A stretch of DNA of 64,000 bases from UBA10646 sp046296295 (GTDB lineage Bacteria; Bacteroidota; Bacteroidia; Chitinophagales; Chitinophagaceae): positions 30,762 to 94,761 of the forward strand of contig JBKBLG010000013.1 in the NCBI GenBank assembly GCA_046296295.1. Reading direction: 5' to 3'. Below the pieces are notes generated by a model, which was given only the letters and a program-made list of their open reading frames with translations, had not been told where the DNA came from and searched no databases. The translations under genes were made by a program, and so were the position numbers. Below, piece by piece: positions 1 through 8,162 of this stretch; the first letter of the stretch is position 1; each line of letters starts with the position of its first letter.

Positions 1-740
1 GCGGCAGGTGCAAAGTAGTAAGGCTCGTTATAGCCTTGCTCATGAAAATCTACGTGTACTTGGGGCAACCATTCGTGATACTTTTTTAGGCGTTGTTGTG
101 TTTCTACCTGTGTTTGCCAAGCCCAATCGCGGTTTAAATCAAAGTTATAATGGTTACTTCTACCACCCGGCCAAGGCTCTACGTGTTCACGGCTTTGAGG
201 CTCTGCATTATAATGCGCCCCAACAACACTGTTAAACCAATGTACATATCTATCACGACCATCAGGATTTAAACAAGGATCAATGATTACAACAGTATTT
301 TCTAACCACTGCTTTGTTTTGGCATTGTTACCTTGTACCAATGCATACATGGTTTTCATAGCTGCTTCAGAACTGCTAGGCTCATTACCATGTACATTAT
401 AGCTTAGCCAAACAATTACTTTCTGATTAGCTACCGCAGCACTGCCTGGCACATCGCCAGCAAGTTGCAAATTACCTTTACGTATTTGCTCTAAGTTCTT
501 AATGTTCTCAGCACTACTGATATATATGAGGTATAATGGACGGTGCTCATTGGTTTCGCCATATTGTTCCATCTTCATCATGGAACTATTGTTCTGAACC
601 AATGTTTTACAATAGTCTACCAACTTGTGGTGAGGTGTGTAACGTGTACCCAATTCGTAACCAAGGTATTGCTCAGGACTTTGAGCATTTACCGTAAGGG
701 TACTCATCGCAATTGTAGCGGCAAGAAGTATTTTTTTCAT
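1..740 (-). CDS. M14-family zinc carboxypeptidase, 3' end outside window
   Basis: Reading the minus strand from the ATG at 740-738 gives an open frame that runs off the left edge, about 246 residues of the N-terminal part. It starts with a signal peptide (MKKILLAATIAMSTLTVNAQ), so the enzyme is exported. HGNEPSSSEA carries the HxxE zinc ligands of the M14 (carboxypeptidase A) fold. Further on are NPDGRDRYVHWFN and NFDLNRDWAW, typical of Bacteroidota M14 peptidases. The expected role is trimming C-terminal residues from peptides outside the cytoplasm. The third zinc His and catalytic Glu would lie beyond the window. The end of the signal peptide (TLTVNA) is encoded by an exact copy of the dispersed 13-base motif at 687-699. 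The gene is divergent from the VOC gene at 847. Confidence 0.88.
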   Translation of the reverse strand, partial: MKKILLAATIAMSTLTVNAQSPEQYLGYELGTRYTPHHKLVDYCKTLVQNNSSMMKMEQYGETNEHRPLYLIYISSAENIKNLEQIRKGNLQLAGDVPGSAAVANQKVIVWLSYNVHGNEPSSSEAAMKTMYALVQGNNAKTKQWLENTVVIIDPCLNPDGRDRYVHWFNSVVGAHYNAEPQSREHVEPWPGGRSNHYNFDLNRDWAWQTQVETQQRLKKYHEWLPQVHVDFHEQGYNEPYYFAPA

Positions 741-846
741 AAAAAAGCTTAGGGCGTGAAAATACTTAAACAACATTTACCGCAAGGTGCAATTATGTAG
801 ATACATTTTTTTTGTGGACTAACGCCAAGGTTACAGATATTAGCAC

Positions 847-1242
847 ATGCAACAATTTATTGCACAAATTACCCTTACGGTAAATGATTACGATGAAGCC
901 ATTGCTTTCTACACCCAAAAGCTAGGCTTTGTACTATTAGAAAACACCCCTCTTTCACCAACTAAGCGTTGGATGAGGGTTGCTCCTGCAGGCAATAATA
1001 GCTGCTGCTTGCTACTGGCAAAAGCAGTTGGCGAGCAACAGTTGAAATCGGTAGGTAATCAAACAGGCGGCAGGGTATTTTTATTTTTGCACACCACCAA
1101 TTTCGATGTGTATTACCAGCAATTATGCCAGCATCAAGTAACCATCGTTAGGCCGCCAACAATAGCGCCTTACGGTAAAGTAGCGGTATTTGCAGATTTG
1201 TATGGCAACCTTTGGGATTTAATTGAACCATCAAAAAATTAG
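847..1242 (+). CDS. VOC (glyoxalase/dioxygenase) superfamily protein
   Basis: This 131-residue protein has the fold signature of one vicinal-oxygen-chelate unit: an N-terminal strand (FIAQITLTVNDYDEAIAFYTQKLGF), a middle R(V/M)-containing strand, and a C-terminal VAVFADLYGNLWDLIEP segment whose final Glu is the usual metal ligand. Such proteins isomerise, cleave or bind small molecules, and the substrate cannot be told from sequence. It ends 5 nt before the ggt start, so the two are probably co-transcribed. Two copies of the dispersed 13-base motif lie inside it, at 873 (exact, read LTVN) and 1168 (one mismatch, read PYGK). Confidence 0.85.
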   Translation: MQQFIAQITLTVNDYDEAIAFYTQKLGFVLLENTPLSPTKRWMRVAPAGNNSCCLLLAKAVGEQQLKSVGNQTGGRVFLFLHTTNFDVYYQQLCQHQVTIVRPPTIAPYGKVAVFADLYGNLWDLIEPSKN

Positions 1243-1247
1243 CATGT

Positions 1248-2993
1248 ATGCATCAATTTTTTAAATGCTACTTCATTGTAACAAGTGTTGTACTTAGTAT
1301 ACAAGTAATAGCACAACCAGAAGAAAACAAAAGACTAGTATGTGCAACCTGTACTATTAACCCTTATGCATACGTTCAGGTTAAAAGCGATACGTTTCAA
1401 AAGGCAAGCGTAAGCAGTGCTCATCCGCTAGCAAGCCTCGTAGGGGCCGCTATCATGAGGCAAGGCGGCAATGCATTTGATGCAGCCATTGCAACGCAGT
1501 TAGCATTGGCAGTGGTATACCCCGGTGCTGGCAATATTGGAGGAGGCGGTTTTTTACTGGCACGTACCCATCAACAACAACTAATAGCACTCGACTATAG
1601 AGAAAAAGCTCCTGCTAAGGCTCACCGCGATATGTATTTAGATAAAGATGGTAATGCAATTGAACAGCTATCTAAACTTGGCCACTTAGCAGCTGGTGTA
1701 CCGGGCACCATCGCTGGCATAGATGCCACGTTGCCCTATGCCAAATTACCATTAAAAACACTCATTCAACCTGCAATTGATTTAGCCAAGTACGGATTTG
1801 TACTAACAGAACGTGAAGCCAACAACCTCAACGATAGCAGAGCTGCGTTTGAACAATACAACACTCAACCAACAGCATTTGTAAAAACCACACCATGGAA
1901 AACCGGCGACACACTTGTTCAGCCCGAATTAGCAGCTACTTTAGAACGTATACAACGTTGGGGCGCTAAAGGGTTTTATGAAGGTACCACTGCCGATTTA
2001 ATAGTAGCAGAAATGCAAAGGGGCAAAGGCATCATCACCCATAACGATCTTAAAAACTATAGAGCAGCTGTTCGCACGCCCTTGGTATTCAACTATCGTA
2101 ACCACACCATTATAGGTTTTCCGCCGCCAAGTAGTGGTGGCATTTTAACAGCACAAATGTTAAGTATGTTAGAAAGCTATCCCTTACGTAAATTTGGATT
2201 TCATAGTGTGAAGGCAGTACAACTAATGATAGAAGCAGAACGCAGGGCTTATGCCGACCGTGCCGAACATATGGGTGATGCCGATTTTTATCCCGTACCC
2301 ACCAACATGCTACTAGATAAGCGCTATTTGCAACAACGCTGGCGTAGTTACGATAGTACCAAAGCTACACCAAGTAGCAGCATAACTGCTGGCAAGCAAG
2401 CAACATTTACCGTAAGTGAAGAAACTACCCATATTTCTATTATTGATGCCGATGGCACTATGGTAAGCATTACCACTACCCTTAATGGCAATTATGGTAG
2501 CAAAACCGTTGTAGGTGGTGCAGGTTTCTTACTCAATAACGAAATGGACGACTTCAGTGTGAAACCAGGTGTAGCCAACATGTATGGTGCCGTTGGAGGT
2601 ACCGCCAATGCAATTGCTCCTAACAAAAGAATGCTCAGTAGCATGACGCCAACACTAGTTCTCAAAAACAACCAACCTTACCTCGTAGTTGGAACACCAG
2701 GTGGCACAACCATCCCTACTTCGGTGCTGCAAACTTTAATCAACATCATTGATTTTGATATGAGTGCTGCCGAAGCTATCAATGCACCAAAATTTCACCA
2801 TCAATGGCTTCCCGATTTAGTATATGTTGAAAAAACAGTAGCACCTGCATTGATTGAACAACTACAAGCCATGGGCTATACCATTACAACCAGAGGTAAC
2901 ATTGGCCGTACAGAAGTAATTCGTGTACTACCTTACGGTAAAAAAGAAACTGCAGCCGATATACGCGGCGATGATAGTGTTGCAGGATTTTAA
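1248..2993 (+). CDS. ggt: Gamma-glutamyltransferase (glutathione hydrolase)
   Basis: A 581-residue exported enzyme that cleaves gamma-glutamyl bonds in glutathione and passes the glutamyl group to water or amino acids. A signal peptide ends near IQVIAQ. Family signatures follow in order: GGNAFDAAIATQLALAVVYP, GAGNIGGGGFLL, LDYREKAP and PPPSSGGI. The autoprocessing and nucleophile site is ETTHISIIDADG, with Thr393 aligning to the catalytic Thr that starts the small subunit. The SMTPTLVL and GTPGGTTIPTSVLQ segments are also present. Length matches the family. Near-motif copies lie at 2405 (FTVS) and 2931 (PYGK). Confidence 0.93.
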   Translation: MHQFFKCYFIVTSVVLSIQVIAQPEENKRLVCATCTINPYAYVQVKSDTFQKASVSSAHPLASLVGAAIMRQGGNAFDAAIATQLALAVVYPGAGNIGGGGFLLARTHQQQLIALDYREKAPAKAHRDMYLDKDGNAIEQLSKLGHLAAGVPGTIAGIDATLPYAKLPLKTLIQPAIDLAKYGFVLTEREANNLNDSRAAFEQYNTQPTAFVKTTPWKTGDTLVQPELAATLERIQRWGAKGFYEGTTADLIVAEMQRGKGIITHNDLKNYRAAVRTPLVFNYRNHTIIGFPPPSSGGILTAQMLSMLESYPLRKFGFHSVKAVQLMIEAERRAYADRAEHMGDADFYPVPTNMLLDKRYLQQRWRSYDSTKATPSSSITAGKQATFTVSEETTHISIIDADGTMVSITTTLNGNYGSKTVVGGAGFLLNNEMDDFSVKPGVANMYGAVGGTANAIAPNKRMLSSMTPTLVLKNNQPYLVVGTPGGTTIPTSVLQTLINIIDFDMSAAEAINAPKFHHQWLPDLVYVEKTVAPALIEQLQAMGYTITTRGNIGRTEVIRVLPYGKKETAADIRGDDSVAGF

Positions 2994-3021
2994 TCATCAC
3001 TTTGCTAAAACATATACTCAC

Positions 3022-3501
3022 ATGAACTTTTTAGCCGACTGTATCAAGCGTTTTGAATACTACAAATCTTTGGGCGATAAAACTTTCGAACAATTAACAC
3101 CAGATCAATTTTGCTATCAGCCTAATGAACAAAGCAACAGCATTGCCATTATTGTACAACACCTATACGGCAACATGCTGAGCCGTTGGACTAACTTCCT
3201 TACAGAAGATGGCGAAAAAGTTTGGCGACAAAGAGATGCTGAATTCGAACCCATGCTTACCTCAAAAGAAGATGTTATCAGTTTCTGGAACGAAGGCTGG
3301 AAGATTTTTTTAGATGCTTTAAAAACGCTGACAGAAGCAGATTTACAAAAAACAATCACCATTCGTAACGAGCCGCTACTCGTGTACGATGCCATATTGA
3401 GGCAACTAGCACATTACCCATATCATGTAGGACAAATAGTATACATCGCCAAACTAGTTACTACCGATTTCAAGAGTTTAAGTATTCCAAAAGCTCGCTA
3501 A
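3022..3501 (+). CDS. DinB-superfamily protein, DUF1572-like
   Basis: About 159 residues with the four-helix DinB/YfiT layout: an initial helix with a YKSLGDKTFEQLT segment, SIAIIVQHLYGNMLSRWTNFLTEDGE in the middle, and HYPYHVGQIVYIAKLV near the end. The His residues at the middle and end are the usual metal ligands of this fold. The start at 3022 is preferred because the longer frame from 2923 would overlap the last 24 codons of ggt, and the family begins about here. Biochemical function is unknown; relatives are thiol-dependent enzymes or stress proteins. Confidence 0.8.
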   Translation: MNFLADCIKRFEYYKSLGDKTFEQLTPDQFCYQPNEQSNSIAIIVQHLYGNMLSRWTNFLTEDGEKVWRQRDAEFEPMLTSKEDVISFWNEGWKIFLDALKTLTEADLQKTITIRNEPLLVYDAILRQLAHYPYHVGQIVYIAKLVTTDFKSLSIPKAR

Positions 3502-3530
3502 TTGCTACAAATAACAGAGTACTACATTTG
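3502..3530 (+). promoter_or_regulatory. Candidate Bacteroidota promoter for mnmE
   Basis: TACATTTG at 3523-3530 fits the TAnnTTTG -7 element used by the Bacteroidota primary sigma factor, and a TTG lies at 3502-3504, 18 nt upstream. The mnmE ATG is at 3549. The spacing is slightly shorter than the usual 19-21 nt. Confidence 0.45.
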
Positions 3531-3548
3531 CTGCAAAGCAGTACGATT

Positions 3549-4925
3549 ATGTTAGGGAAATTAACTGGTTGGAACGATACAATTTGTGCATTAGCCACCC
3601 CGCCGGGCATTGGGGCTATTGGTGTGATACGTGTTAGTGGTAACAATGCCATTGATATTGTAAATCAAATTTTCCCAAGTAAAGATTTAACCTTACAAAA
3701 AACCCACACATTACATGTTGGCTTGCTACAGTATAACGATGTTGTTATAGATGAGGTTGTAATTGCACTATTCAAAGGACCTAAAAGTTATACCGGCGAA
3801 AACGTTATAGAAATTAGTTGCCACGGCAGCCACTATATACAGCAACAATTACTTGAAACCTTGCAACAATTAGGTTGCCGTATTGCTAAACCTGGCGAAT
3901 TCACACAACGAGCATTTATTAATGGTAAGTTAGATTTAACACAAGCCGAAGCCGTTGCCGATGTTATTGCCAGCAATACAGAAGCCAGTAAAAAAACAGC
4001 CTTACGGCAAATAAGAGGCGGTTTTAGTAACAGCCTACAACAACTTCGCAACGAGCTAATTCAATTTTCTTCGCTCATTGAATTAGAACTCGATTTCAGC
4101 CAAGAAGATGTTGAATTTGCCAACCGCGAAAAACTGATGCAATTACTGCAACAAGCTACTACCCATGTACAACATTTACTGCAAAGTTTTCAATGGGGCA
4201 ATGTGGTTAAAAACGGAGTACAAGTAGCCATTGTTGGCAAGCCCAACGCAGGCAAAAGCACTTTACTAAATACACTCTTACAAGAAGATAGAGCCATTGT
4301 AAGCGATATTGCCGGCACCACCCGCGATACAATTGAAGAAACACTCAACATTAATGGTATTTTATTTCGCCTGATAGATACTGCAGGCATTAGAGAACAT
4401 ACACAAGATGTAATTGAACAAGTGGGCATTGGCAAAAGCAAAGCAGCCATAGAAAAAGCCGATATTGTGGTGTACCTGTTTGATGTGAATGATACCGAAC
4501 CCGAATCGTTGGCAACCATTGTTGGCAATTTGCAACAGCAAAACAAACGCCATCTGTTAGTAGGTAACAAAGCCGACCTTGCCGCACCCCTACAATTAGT
4601 TCCTTACGGTAAATGGAATCCACTACTCATCAGTGCTCAAAACAAAAACGATGTGGCACAACTGCAAGCAGCTATTTACAATGCTACGGTACAACAGCCC
4701 CCTAACGAAGATGTAATTGTTACCAATGCACGCCATGTGGCTGCTTTGCAACAAATTCAACAATCGCTAACAGATATCACAGACGGACTAACCAATCAAG
4801 TTCCTGGCGATTTATTAGCACTCGATATTCGCAGATGCTTGCATTTTCTTGGCGAAATAACAGGTGAAGTAACTCACGAAGATCAATTAGATTATATATT
4901 CAGTAAATTCTGTATCGGAAAGTAA
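3549..4925 (+). CDS. mnmE: tRNA modification GTPase MnmE
   Basis: A 458-residue GTPase that works with MnmG to install the (carboxymethyl)aminomethyl group on U34 of tRNAs. The N-terminal formyl-THF-binding domain contains TICALATPPGIGAIGVIRVSG and the PGEFTQRAFINGKLDLTQAEAV signature. The G domain has GKPNAGKST (G1, about residue 230), TTRDTIEE and DTAGIREH. The protein ends with the conserved FCIGK, whose Cys455 is the functional cysteine. Start 3549 is chosen over 3528 because the family begins MLGKLTGWNDTICALATP. The last five codons form the left attachment site of the 30 kb element, and the integrated state keeps the protein sequence intact. Motif copies lie at 4000 and 4602. Confidence 0.96.
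   Translation: MLGKLTGWNDTICALATPPGIGAIGVIRVSGNNAIDIVNQIFPSKDLTLQKTHTLHVGLLQYNDVVIDEVVIALFKGPKSYTGENVIEISCHGSHYIQQQLLETLQQLGCRIAKPGEFTQRAFINGKLDLTQAEAVADVIASNTEASKKTALRQIRGGFSNSLQQLRNELIQFSSLIELELDFSQEDVEFANREKLMQLLQQATTHVQHLLQSFQWGNVVKNGVQVAIVGKPNAGKSTLLNTLLQEDRAIVSDIAGTTRDTIEETLNINGILFRLIDTAGIREHTQDVIEQVGIGKSKAAIEKADIVVYLFDVNDTEPESLATIVGNLQQQNKRHLLVGNKADLAAPLQLVPYGKWNPLLISAQNKNDVAQLQAAIYNATVQQPPNEDVIVTNARHVAALQQIQQSLTDITDGLTNQVPGDLLALDIRRCLHFLGEITGEVTHEDQLDYIFSKFCIGK
4911..4925 (+). other. attL core, 15-bp direct repeat
   Basis: This repeat encodes the CIGK and stop codon of MnmE. The identical copy is at 34975-34989. The next base differs between the copies (C here, T on the right), which sets the right limit of identity. 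On the left the match extends imperfectly (TTC versus TTT before TGTATC). Confidence 0.88.
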
Positions 4926-4990
4926 CTATCTTTCCTTTGTTTCATAAATGCTTGTTTTTGTTGGGTTTTAGCTGATTTATCCTACTCTTT

Positions 4991-5132
4991 TTTGTTGCCT
5001 ATCTCTACTTTTTTACCTATATTTGTTGCCTAATTGTTGCCCAGATTTGTTGCCCACAAATCAGGCAACAGTCGGGAGAAATCTTGCTACATGCAGCTAC
5101 AAGCTGCAACATGTAGCAACAACAGGCAACAA
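4991..5132. repeat. Left-end integrase arm-type repeats (TTTGTTGCC) and hairpin
   Basis: TTTGTTGCC or ATTGTTGCC occurs directly at 4991, 5022, 5033 and 5046, and its reverse complement GGCAACA(A) at 5064 and 5125. The same word recurs at the right end (34924). Iterated 8-10 bp words between the core site and the int/xis genes are what tyrosine recombinases with an N-terminal arm-binding domain require. A hairpin at 5086-5117 (outer arms GCTACATG and CATGTAGC, inner arms GCAGCT and AGCTGC) lies just upstream of the excisionase-like start and may be an operator. Binding is inferred, not shown. Confidence 0.6.
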
Positions 5133-5133
5133 A

Positions 5134-5493
5134 ATGAGCAGTAACATTCGTCTTCAAAAAACTTGTCAGCACTGCGGTAACCGCTTTACCGCCAAGACTA
5201 CTGTTACACAGTTTTGTTCAGATACCTGTGCCAAGAGAGCATACAAGCAGCGGAAGCGGAACGAGAAAATTGAAGTGGCCATCAAGGAGGAAACCGAGAA
5301 AGCCCTGTACAACCCTGCCATTGCTCAAAAGGAATTTCTAACCGTAGAGGAAGCCTGCCAGTTAATCAACGCCAGCCGATGGACCATTTATAGGCTCATT
5401 GAGAAAGGCGAACTCAAAGCAGGCAAACTGGGCAGAAGTACCCGTATTCCCCGGGCAGCTATCAATGAATTATTCAAACTAACTGAAGCATGA
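5134..5493 (+). CDS. Zinc-ribbon and helix-turn-helix protein, excisionase-like
   Basis: A 119-residue protein with two parts. The N-terminal CQHCGNRF...FCSDTCAKRAYKQRKR segment is a small zinc ribbon. Residues about 68-119 (FLTVEEACQLINASRWTIYRLIEKGELKAGKLGRSTRIPRAAINELF) form a MerR-like HTH_17 domain, as in excisionases. It probably directs excision or controls int. The start at 5134 is preferred to 5023 because the longer frame runs through the arm-site repeats and hairpin with no domain. Its stop overlaps the integrase ATG (ATGA), so the two are translationally coupled. Confidence 0.82.
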   Translation: MSSNIRLQKTCQHCGNRFTAKTTVTQFCSDTCAKRAYKQRKRNEKIEVAIKEETEKALYNPAIAQKEFLTVEEACQLINASRWTIYRLIEKGELKAGKLGRSTRIPRAAINELFKLTEA

Positions 5494-6596
5494 CAGTAAC
5501 ACTTAGGCAACGCAAAAAGGGCGATAAAATAAGCCTGTATCTTGATTACTACAGCGATGGTAAAAGAGATTACGAATACCTGCAACTCTACCTGATACCC
5601 GAACCGGAGAAAGGCAAGCTCACCAAAGAGCAGAAAGAAGAGAACCGCAAAACAATGGTATTGGCAGAGGCCATCAGGTCGAAGCGTTTGTTACAGATAA
5701 AGAATGAGGAATACGGCTTTCGGGATACCGACAAGGCCAAAGGCAGTTTCATTGCCTACTTTGAACGCCTTACAGAGAAAAGAAGGAACAGCCAGGGGAA
5801 TTGGGGCAATTGGGATAGCGTATTGAAACACCTGAAGAAGTTTGCCAAGAACGGTGCATCATTCAAAGACATTGACAAAAACTGGTTGGAAGATTTCAAA
5901 AACTACCTCCAGTATGAAGCCAAGAGCAAAACCAACAAACGCCTTTCGCAAAACTCCCAATCTTCCTATTTCAGCAAGGTAACGGCAGCATTGAAAGAAG
6001 CTGTAAAAGAAGGCATCATTCAAACCAACCCGGCAAACCAAGTGGAGGGCATCAAAGCAGATGATCCGGATAGAGAATTTCTCACATTGGAAGAACTACA
6101 GGCAGCCGCTAAAGTGGAGTGTGAAATGCCGGTGCTGAAAGATGCTTTCATCTTTTCTGCATTAACTGGTTTGCGTTGGTCAGATATTGAAAAGCTGGTC
6201 TGGTCAGAAGTGCAGCACTCTGAGCAGTCAGGATATTACATCCGTTTCAGACAAAAGAAAACAAAGGGAGCAGAAACCTTACCCATTTCAGAACAGGCTT
6301 TTCAGTTATTAGGTGAAAGAAGAAAGCCCGAGGAAAAAGTGTTTGAAGGCTTGTATTACAGTGCCTGGCATAACTTAAAACTCCGTGAATGGGTAATGAA
6401 AGCCGGTATCACCAAGCACATCACTTTTCACTGTGCAAGGCACACATACGCCACCCTGCAAATTACATTGGGTACAGACATTTATACCGTTTCAAAACTG
6501 TTAGGTTACAGACACCTGAAAACAACCGAAATTTATGCGAAGGTGATTGACCATAAAAAACAGGAGGCAGCCAATAAAATTAAATTAGACTTATAG
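5490..6596 (+). CDS. Tyrosine recombinase (integrase) of the element
   Basis: A 368-residue site-specific recombinase that should join the element to the mnmE 3' end. The N-terminal part (about 1-90) resembles the Bacteroidota arm-binding domain. A SAM-like core-binding domain follows (GNWDSVLKHLKKFAK...), then the catalytic domain: Arg229 in TGLRWSDIEKL, His314 and Arg317 in FHCARHTYATLQ, and nucleophile Tyr349 in TTEIYAKV. The residue usually His or Trp in LGH is Tyr340 (LGYRHLKTTEIY), a small departure. Its place next to attL and its overlap with the excisionase-like gene fit an int/xis module. Confidence 0.93.
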   Translation: MTVTLRQRKKGDKISLYLDYYSDGKRDYEYLQLYLIPEPEKGKLTKEQKEENRKTMVLAEAIRSKRLLQIKNEEYGFRDTDKAKGSFIAYFERLTEKRRNSQGNWGNWDSVLKHLKKFAKNGASFKDIDKNWLEDFKNYLQYEAKSKTNKRLSQNSQSSYFSKVTAALKEAVKEGIIQTNPANQVEGIKADDPDREFLTLEELQAAAKVECEMPVLKDAFIFSALTGLRWSDIEKLVWSEVQHSEQSGYYIRFRQKKTKGAETLPISEQAFQLLGERRKPEEKVFEGLYYSAWHNLKLREWVMKAGITKHITFHCARHTYATLQITLGTDIYTVSKLLGYRHLKTTEIYAKVIDHKKQEAANKIKLDL

Positions 6597-6598
6597 CG

Positions 6599-7666
6599 AT
6601 GGAGATAAAAGTATTAGATAGCATTATACACGGTGCTTTGAAACCGTGGAAACTGGATACCACCAACACAAGGCGATTTACTGAACTGGTGAAAGCTGCA
6701 AAAGCAGCTTCACCGAAAACAATGGCAGAGTTGCAGTCACAAATGACTGCCCTGCTGGCTGACTATCCGCAGTTAAAGAAAGTGCTGGCTGATACTACAA
6801 TTACAAACGACCTACTCAAACCGCTGCCATATAAAGCTGCATTACCCAAGTACATTGACCCCATCACCAACTTTTATTTTTTAGTAATCACCGCAGAAAC
6901 ACTCAGGGTATATAATTCCATCCTATTGAAAGCTGCATCACTTAATGAGTTGGTTGATATTCAGTATCAGATTAACAAGGTGCTCAACAGCATCAAAGTA
7001 TTGGCAAAGCAAACTGCAGCCGAGTTAATTGAAAGGGATTTCACAACAGACCCCAACGAGCAAAGCAATCATCTACACTTTGCACTTCATTATTTAAAGC
7101 ACAGTTTAATACAGCTTTACTTCAGTGTGCAACACTCATTTGAAAACAGCTTGCAGCACACAACGAGTTTGGAAGACTTTTATGTATTGGATTTGGAACT
7201 GCCATTATCCAGCATCCAACAGTTAGAATACATTGGACAGCAGGAGCCAGCCAGTAAGCAAAACGAAGAATACACCGAAAGCCAGGAAGCAATCAGCTTC
7301 GGATATAAAGATGATATTGAAAAACTGAAAACGGTAGTAAATCAGTTGTGCTATCAAATAGAGTTGCTGAATGATGATGTTACAAGTGCTGATGAATTGA
7401 TAAAAGCCTTCACAGCAAAAAGCATCCTGCCGGGTGCAGTTAAAATTCAATTAGGCTGCGAAACAAAACACTTCCGTTATTGCATTGATAAGTTCATGCC
7501 TTACTTCAATAGCCTTTCATTGGCAAACATTGAGAAGTCAAAAATCTTCTATTCAAAGAAGGATACCCTCATTACTGCAAACAACCTTTCTGCCAGTGGT
7601 TCAAAGAACAGAATTGAACCGAAGGAAAAGGCAACCATTGACAAAATCTTCAAACATCTGCAATAA
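6599..7666 (+). CDS. Unknown protein downstream of integrase
   Basis: A 355-residue protein starting 3 nt after the integrase stop, so probably in its operon. I do not recognise a family. It is mainly helical, with no signal peptide or membrane segment. The C-terminal third (DIEKLKTVVNQLCYQIELLNDD, and KHFRYCIDKFMPYFNSLSLANIEKSKIFYSK) looks like coiled coil plus a small globular end. Since it sits between int and a replication-type gene, a role in element maintenance is possible but not shown. Confidence 0.75.
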   Translation: MEIKVLDSIIHGALKPWKLDTTNTRRFTELVKAAKAASPKTMAELQSQMTALLADYPQLKKVLADTTITNDLLKPLPYKAALPKYIDPITNFYFLVITAETLRVYNSILLKAASLNELVDIQYQINKVLNSIKVLAKQTAAELIERDFTTDPNEQSNHLHFALHYLKHSLIQLYFSVQHSFENSLQHTTSLEDFYVLDLELPLSSIQQLEYIGQQEPASKQNEEYTESQEAISFGYKDDIEKLKTVVNQLCYQIELLNDDVTSADELIKAFTAKSILPGAVKIQLGCETKHFRYCIDKFMPYFNSLSLANIEKSKIFYSKKDTLITANNLSASGSKNRIEPKEKATIDKIFKHLQ

Positions 7667-7771
7667 AAAACATTAAGATTATTCAGAAATCTGAGTAAGG
7701 GATTAACCCCTTAACCTTTGCCCCTCAAGCATTTGAGAGGTTTGTGCCATCAAACTTTAAAATGTAAAAAG

Positions 7772-8077
7772 ATGGCAAACGAAGATTTAATCTTAGACAA
7801 GCTCACCGAAATCGCTAACAAGCTGGATGAGCAAAACCTGTTACAAAAAACAGTACTGAACTTTAATGAGGCTTGCAAGTATTTGGACGTAAGCCCATCG
7901 CATTTGTACAAACTCACCAGTACAAAGCACATCCCCCATTTCTGTCCGCAGGGTAAAAAACTCTACTTCAAACGGGAAGAGTTGGATAACTGGTTACAGC
8001 GTAACCGCAAATCAGCAGCCGATGAAATAGATCAGATGGCAGCCGATTATGTTATCCGCAATAAACGCAAGAAGTAA
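7772..8077 (+). CDS. HTH_17 (excisionase-type) DNA-binding protein
   Basis: A 101-residue protein with a short coiled N-terminus (LILDKLTEIANKLDEQN) followed by LNFNEACKYLDVSPSHLYKLTSTKHIPHFCPQGKKLYFKREELDNWLQRNR, a clear MerR-like HTH_17 domain with a beta wing. The C-terminus is basic. Start 7772 (MANEDL) is preferred to 7718 because the upstream extension crosses a small hairpin and has no domain. It precedes the VirE-N/DUF3987 gene, the usual order in Bacteroidota elements, where such proteins act as replication or transfer regulators. Confidence 0.85.
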   Translation: MANEDLILDKLTEIANKLDEQNLLQKTVLNFNEACKYLDVSPSHLYKLTSTKHIPHFCPQGKKLYFKREELDNWLQRNRKSAADEIDQMAADYVIRNKRKK

Positions 8078-8095
8078 GAATTTTTTATTAACTGA

Positions 8096-8112
8096 AACCG
8101 CCTCTGGCGGTT
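8096..8112. other. Short hairpin between HTH and replication gene
   Basis: Perfect 7-bp arms AACCGCC and GGCGGTT are separated by TCT. No T-tract follows, so an attenuator or mRNA-stability hairpin is as likely as a terminator. Confidence 0.35.
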
Positions 8113-8162
8113 CGTGAAGACCTATAAAAAAAGTTTTCATTAACTGAACAAAGAACAGAACA

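Noticed and set aside
8..752. Plus-strand frames at the left edge
   Set aside because: They lie opposite a clear M14 carboxypeptidase reading frame on the minus strand and have no features of their own.
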